From contig NZ_JAFBGA010000022.1 of assembly GCF_016909575.1 (NCBI RefSeq), positions 1 through 64,000 of the forward strand: a DNA stretch of 64,000 nt. The letters are read 5' to 3'. The notes under the pieces are model-generated. The model worked only from the letters and a program-made list of their open reading frames with translations, was not told the DNA's origin and did not search any database. Positions 62,050-64,000 of this stretch are shown in pieces (position 1 is the stretch's first letter; each line of letters opens with the position of its first letter). Both the position numbers and the translations under genes were made by a program. Source of the stretch: Streptomyces sp. HB132. Its GTDB lineage: Bacteria > Actinomycetota > Actinomycetes > Streptomycetales > Streptomycetaceae.

Positions 62050-64000
62050 GCCTGCTCCCCCTTCAGCATCCGGTCCACGACCTGGGCGGCCGCCGTCCCG
62101 TCGTCGAGATCGCAGAACGACTCACAAAAGCCCGCGTACGCCGCGCGGTGGCCGGCGGTGGCGGCGTCCGGATCGCGCAACGCCTCGACGACGGCGGCCG
62201 AGTCGGTGATCAGCGGGCCGGGTGCCCGGTTCTCGAAGTCGAAGCAGAAACCGCGCAGGGTGTCGCGGTAGTGCTCCAGGTCATAGGTGTGGAAGAGCAT
62301 CGGCCGGCCCGTCTGCGCGAAGTCGAACATCAGGGACGAGTAGTCCGTGACCAGCACATCGCTGATCAGCATCAGCTCGGCGACATCGGGATGCCGGGAC
62401 ACGTCGCGGACGAAGTCGTTCTCCGGGATGCTCCCGCCGACCAGGTAGTGGCGGCGCACCAGCAGGACATGGTCGTCACCGAGCGCCTTCCGGGCCTGCT
62501 CCAGGTCCAGTTGGAGATCGAGCCCGTACCGCCCGCCCCGCCTGGGCCGGTCCTCGCGCCAGGTCGGGGCGTACAGGACGACCCGCTTGCCGTCGGGAAC
62601 GGCGAGCGCCTGCCGGACGGCGTCGGCGAGCTTCGCCCGGTCGGGGGCGTACAGCAGGTCGTTGCGCGGATAGCCGCTCTCGAGCACCTCTCCCGTGTGG
62701 CCGAACGCGCGGCGCAGGACGGGTGTCGAGAAGCGGTTCGGTGAGACGAGCACGCTCCACTGGGCGGCCCGCCGTGGCATGGAATCCATGTAGGCGCTGT
62801 CCGCGAAGGCGGTGCCCGAGAGGTCCCGGCCGATGCACTTGAGCGGGGTGCCGTGCCAGGTCTGGACGACGAACTGCCCCTCCGACCGCTCGAACCACTC
62901 GGGCAGCTGGGTGTTGGTGACGATCCACCGGCTGCGCGCCAGGGCGTCGTGCCACTCGGCGCTGTGCAGGGCGACGGCGCGGACTCCGGCGGGCACGGCG
63001 GCCTGCTGGTCCCGCACCACCCAGAGATGCTCGACGCCGGTGCCCCGCCGGGCCAGCTCCTGGTGGACGGCGCGGGGTGAGTCCGAGTACTGGCGCCCGT
63101 CGAAGCTGGAGTACAGCACGGTGTCCCACAGCTCACGGCCGCGCAGGTCCGCGTACCGCTCGCGCAGCCGGCGCTGCCCGTACGCGCCTCTGTCGCCCGG
63201 TGGCAGGGCGCTTCCCGATCTCAGGGAGAGCCGGTCGTGGGAGCGCCGTTCCAGGGTGAAGCCGCGCCCTCGCGACTCCCGGCCCTGCGGGAGTTCCGCG
63301 TGCAGCTGGTGCACCACGCGCAGCGGGAGATAGCGATCCGGGTCGGTCTCGCCCCGGTCGCGGAGGAACGGGTGCCACCGGCCCTCGGCGAGCGGCAGCG
63401 CCCCGCCGGCCCCGTCGACGGCCCCGGGGGACAGCGCCGTACGGAAACCGGCGCCCGTGCGCTCCACGGCGAAGATGTGCTCCTCCTGATGGCCGCCGTG
63501 GCGCAGGACGAGCTCGACCGGGCGGTCCCGTACGGCCGGGAAGGTCCCCTCCAGTGCCAGGTGTGTGTCGTCCGTCCAGGACACGCGGGTGACGACGGGC
63601 CGCACGTCCCGGTCGGTCAGCACGAGGTCCCCGGAGGGGTTGGCGGCGGCGTAGAGCTCACGGCCGCCGGGCAGCGCGTACCGTGCGGCGTCGGTCTCCG
63701 GGCGGGCCGCGACCGTCAGCCGGCGCGGCCCGCCCGCCAGCTGGACACCCCAGTCGCCGTCGGAGCCCCGGAAGGTCACCAGCGGCACCTCGGCGACGAC
63801 GGTGCGGCCGTCCGTGCCCTCTTCCGCGGCCAGGGGGAATTCGCGGGTCTCCTTCGTACGCCACTCCTGGATGCGCAGTGCCGTCGGAGCGTCCCCGCCC
63901 AGCAGGCGCACCGCGATCCGGATGCCGTCGCCGGTCCGTGTCGGCCCGTGCCCGGCGAGCACCGCGTCGACCCGCTCGGCGCGCAGTTCCAGCTTGTTCC
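62046..64000 (-). CDS. CDP-glycerol glycerophosphotransferase (TagB/TagF-type), 5' end outside window
   Basis: At least 650 residues are present. The frame stays open to the right edge without a stop, and residues before the GTG at 63962 (NKLELRAERVDA) look coding, so the start lies outside the window. The left half of the protein is beta-rich and unassigned. The C-terminal half has the TagF-type motifs FVVQTWHGTPLKCIG, VVLYAPTWREDR, RRHYL and VTDYSSLMFDF. It is the first of three coupled genes for a wall polymer. Confidence 0.87.
   Translation of the reverse strand, partial: NKLELRAERVDAVLAGHGPTRTGDGIRIAVRLLGGDAPTALRIQEWRTKETREFPLAAEEGTDGRTVVAEVPLVTFRGSDGDWGVQLAGGPRRLTVAARPETDAARYALPGGRELYAAANPSGDLVLTDRDVRPVVTRVSWTDDTHLALEGTFPAVRDRPVELVLRHGGHQEEHIFAVERTGAGFRTALSPGAVDGAGGALPLAEGRWHPFLRDRGETDPDRYLPLRVVHQLHAELPQGRESRGRGFTLERRSHDRLSLRSGSALPPGDRGAYGQRRLRERYADLRGRELWDTVLYSSFDGRQYSDSPRAVHQELARRGTGVEHLWVVRDQQAAVPAGVRAVALHSAEWHDALARSRWIVTNTQLPEWFERSEGQFVVQTWHGTPLKCIGRDLSGTAFADSAYMDSMPRRAAQWSVLVSPNRFSTPVLRRAFGHTGEVLESGYPRNDLLYAPDRAKLADAVRQALAVPDGKRVVLYAPTWREDRPRRGGRYGLDLQLDLEQARKALGDDHVLLVRRHYLVGGSIPENDFVRDVSRHPDVAELMLISDVLVTDYSSLMFDFAQTGRPMLFHTYDLEHYRDTLRGFCFDFENRAPGPLITDSAAVVEALRDPDAATAGHRAAYAGFCESFCDLDDGTAAAQVVDRMLKGEQA

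Noticed and set aside
59248-62271. A 1007-codon open frame on the plus strand opposite the TagF-type gene
   Set aside because: It is antisense to a gene with clear catalytic motifs; composition is that of a shadow frame.

Overview
The window is high-GC, densely packed and reads like the chromosome of a Streptomyces species. It contains an ssrA/smpB/ftsX/ftsE/prfB block, two PkaA/PkaB-type Ser/Thr kinases, an nnaR/narK pair, HelD, HU, MurA and a Mat-like exopolysaccharide locus. From memory, and not checked here, this order follows the conserved core of S. coelicolor around SCO2938-SCO2984. Starts are often GTG and operons are often coupled by 4-nt ATGA/GTGA overlaps.

Left end (1-9216, all minus strand): a tandem array of three units of 2.8-3.0 kb. 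Each unit has a WXG100-fold secreted-protein-like gene followed by a membrane-anchored mycosin (subtilisin-type protease of type VII secretion). The array is headed by a 168-codon helical-protein gene. Every junction carries the last eight codons plus stop of that 168-codon gene. The window starts inside such a junction, so the array continues to the left. Unit ends are nearly identical between copies, while the middle (substrate tail plus protease catalytic domain) diverges and has visibly lower GC. Copy 1 of the substrate gene is frameshifted and copy 2 has lost its WXG turn. This array is the best candidate here for something undescribed.

9320-19398 (minus): a three-subunit molybdenum-hydroxylase operon whose Mo subunit lacks the usual catalytic Glu. 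Next is a sugar ABC transporter with a GH20 hexosaminidase, preceded by a near-consensus DasR (dre) site and a perfect palindrome. 19571-29592: DUF3039 protein, YqgE/AlgH protein, murA (+), HU, malic enzyme, HelD-family ATPase, a GNAT acetyltransferase and NnaR.

29640-38353: narK, a Mat-like operon (membrane protein, fused deacetylase/GT2 synthase, acyltransferase), a LysR regulator divergent from an MFS exporter, and tmRNA. 38476-44782: SmpB, an S41 protease, FtsX, FtsE, a small zinc-ribbon membrane protein, a (TDGG)n-repeat sortase substrate and RF2. 44852-51604: two receptor-type Ser/Thr kinases and, divergent from them, an FHA protein with EssC/EccC-like ATPase modules but no membrane segment.

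51845-55617 (+): a second sugar ABC transporter whose first permease carries an inserted domain of about 145 residues. 55786-64000: wall-polymer (teichoic-acid-type) glycosyltransferases, three of which carry TagB/TagF-type glycerophosphotransferase modules; the last runs off the right edge. No tRNA, rRNA, CRISPR, prophage or insertion sequence was recognised.
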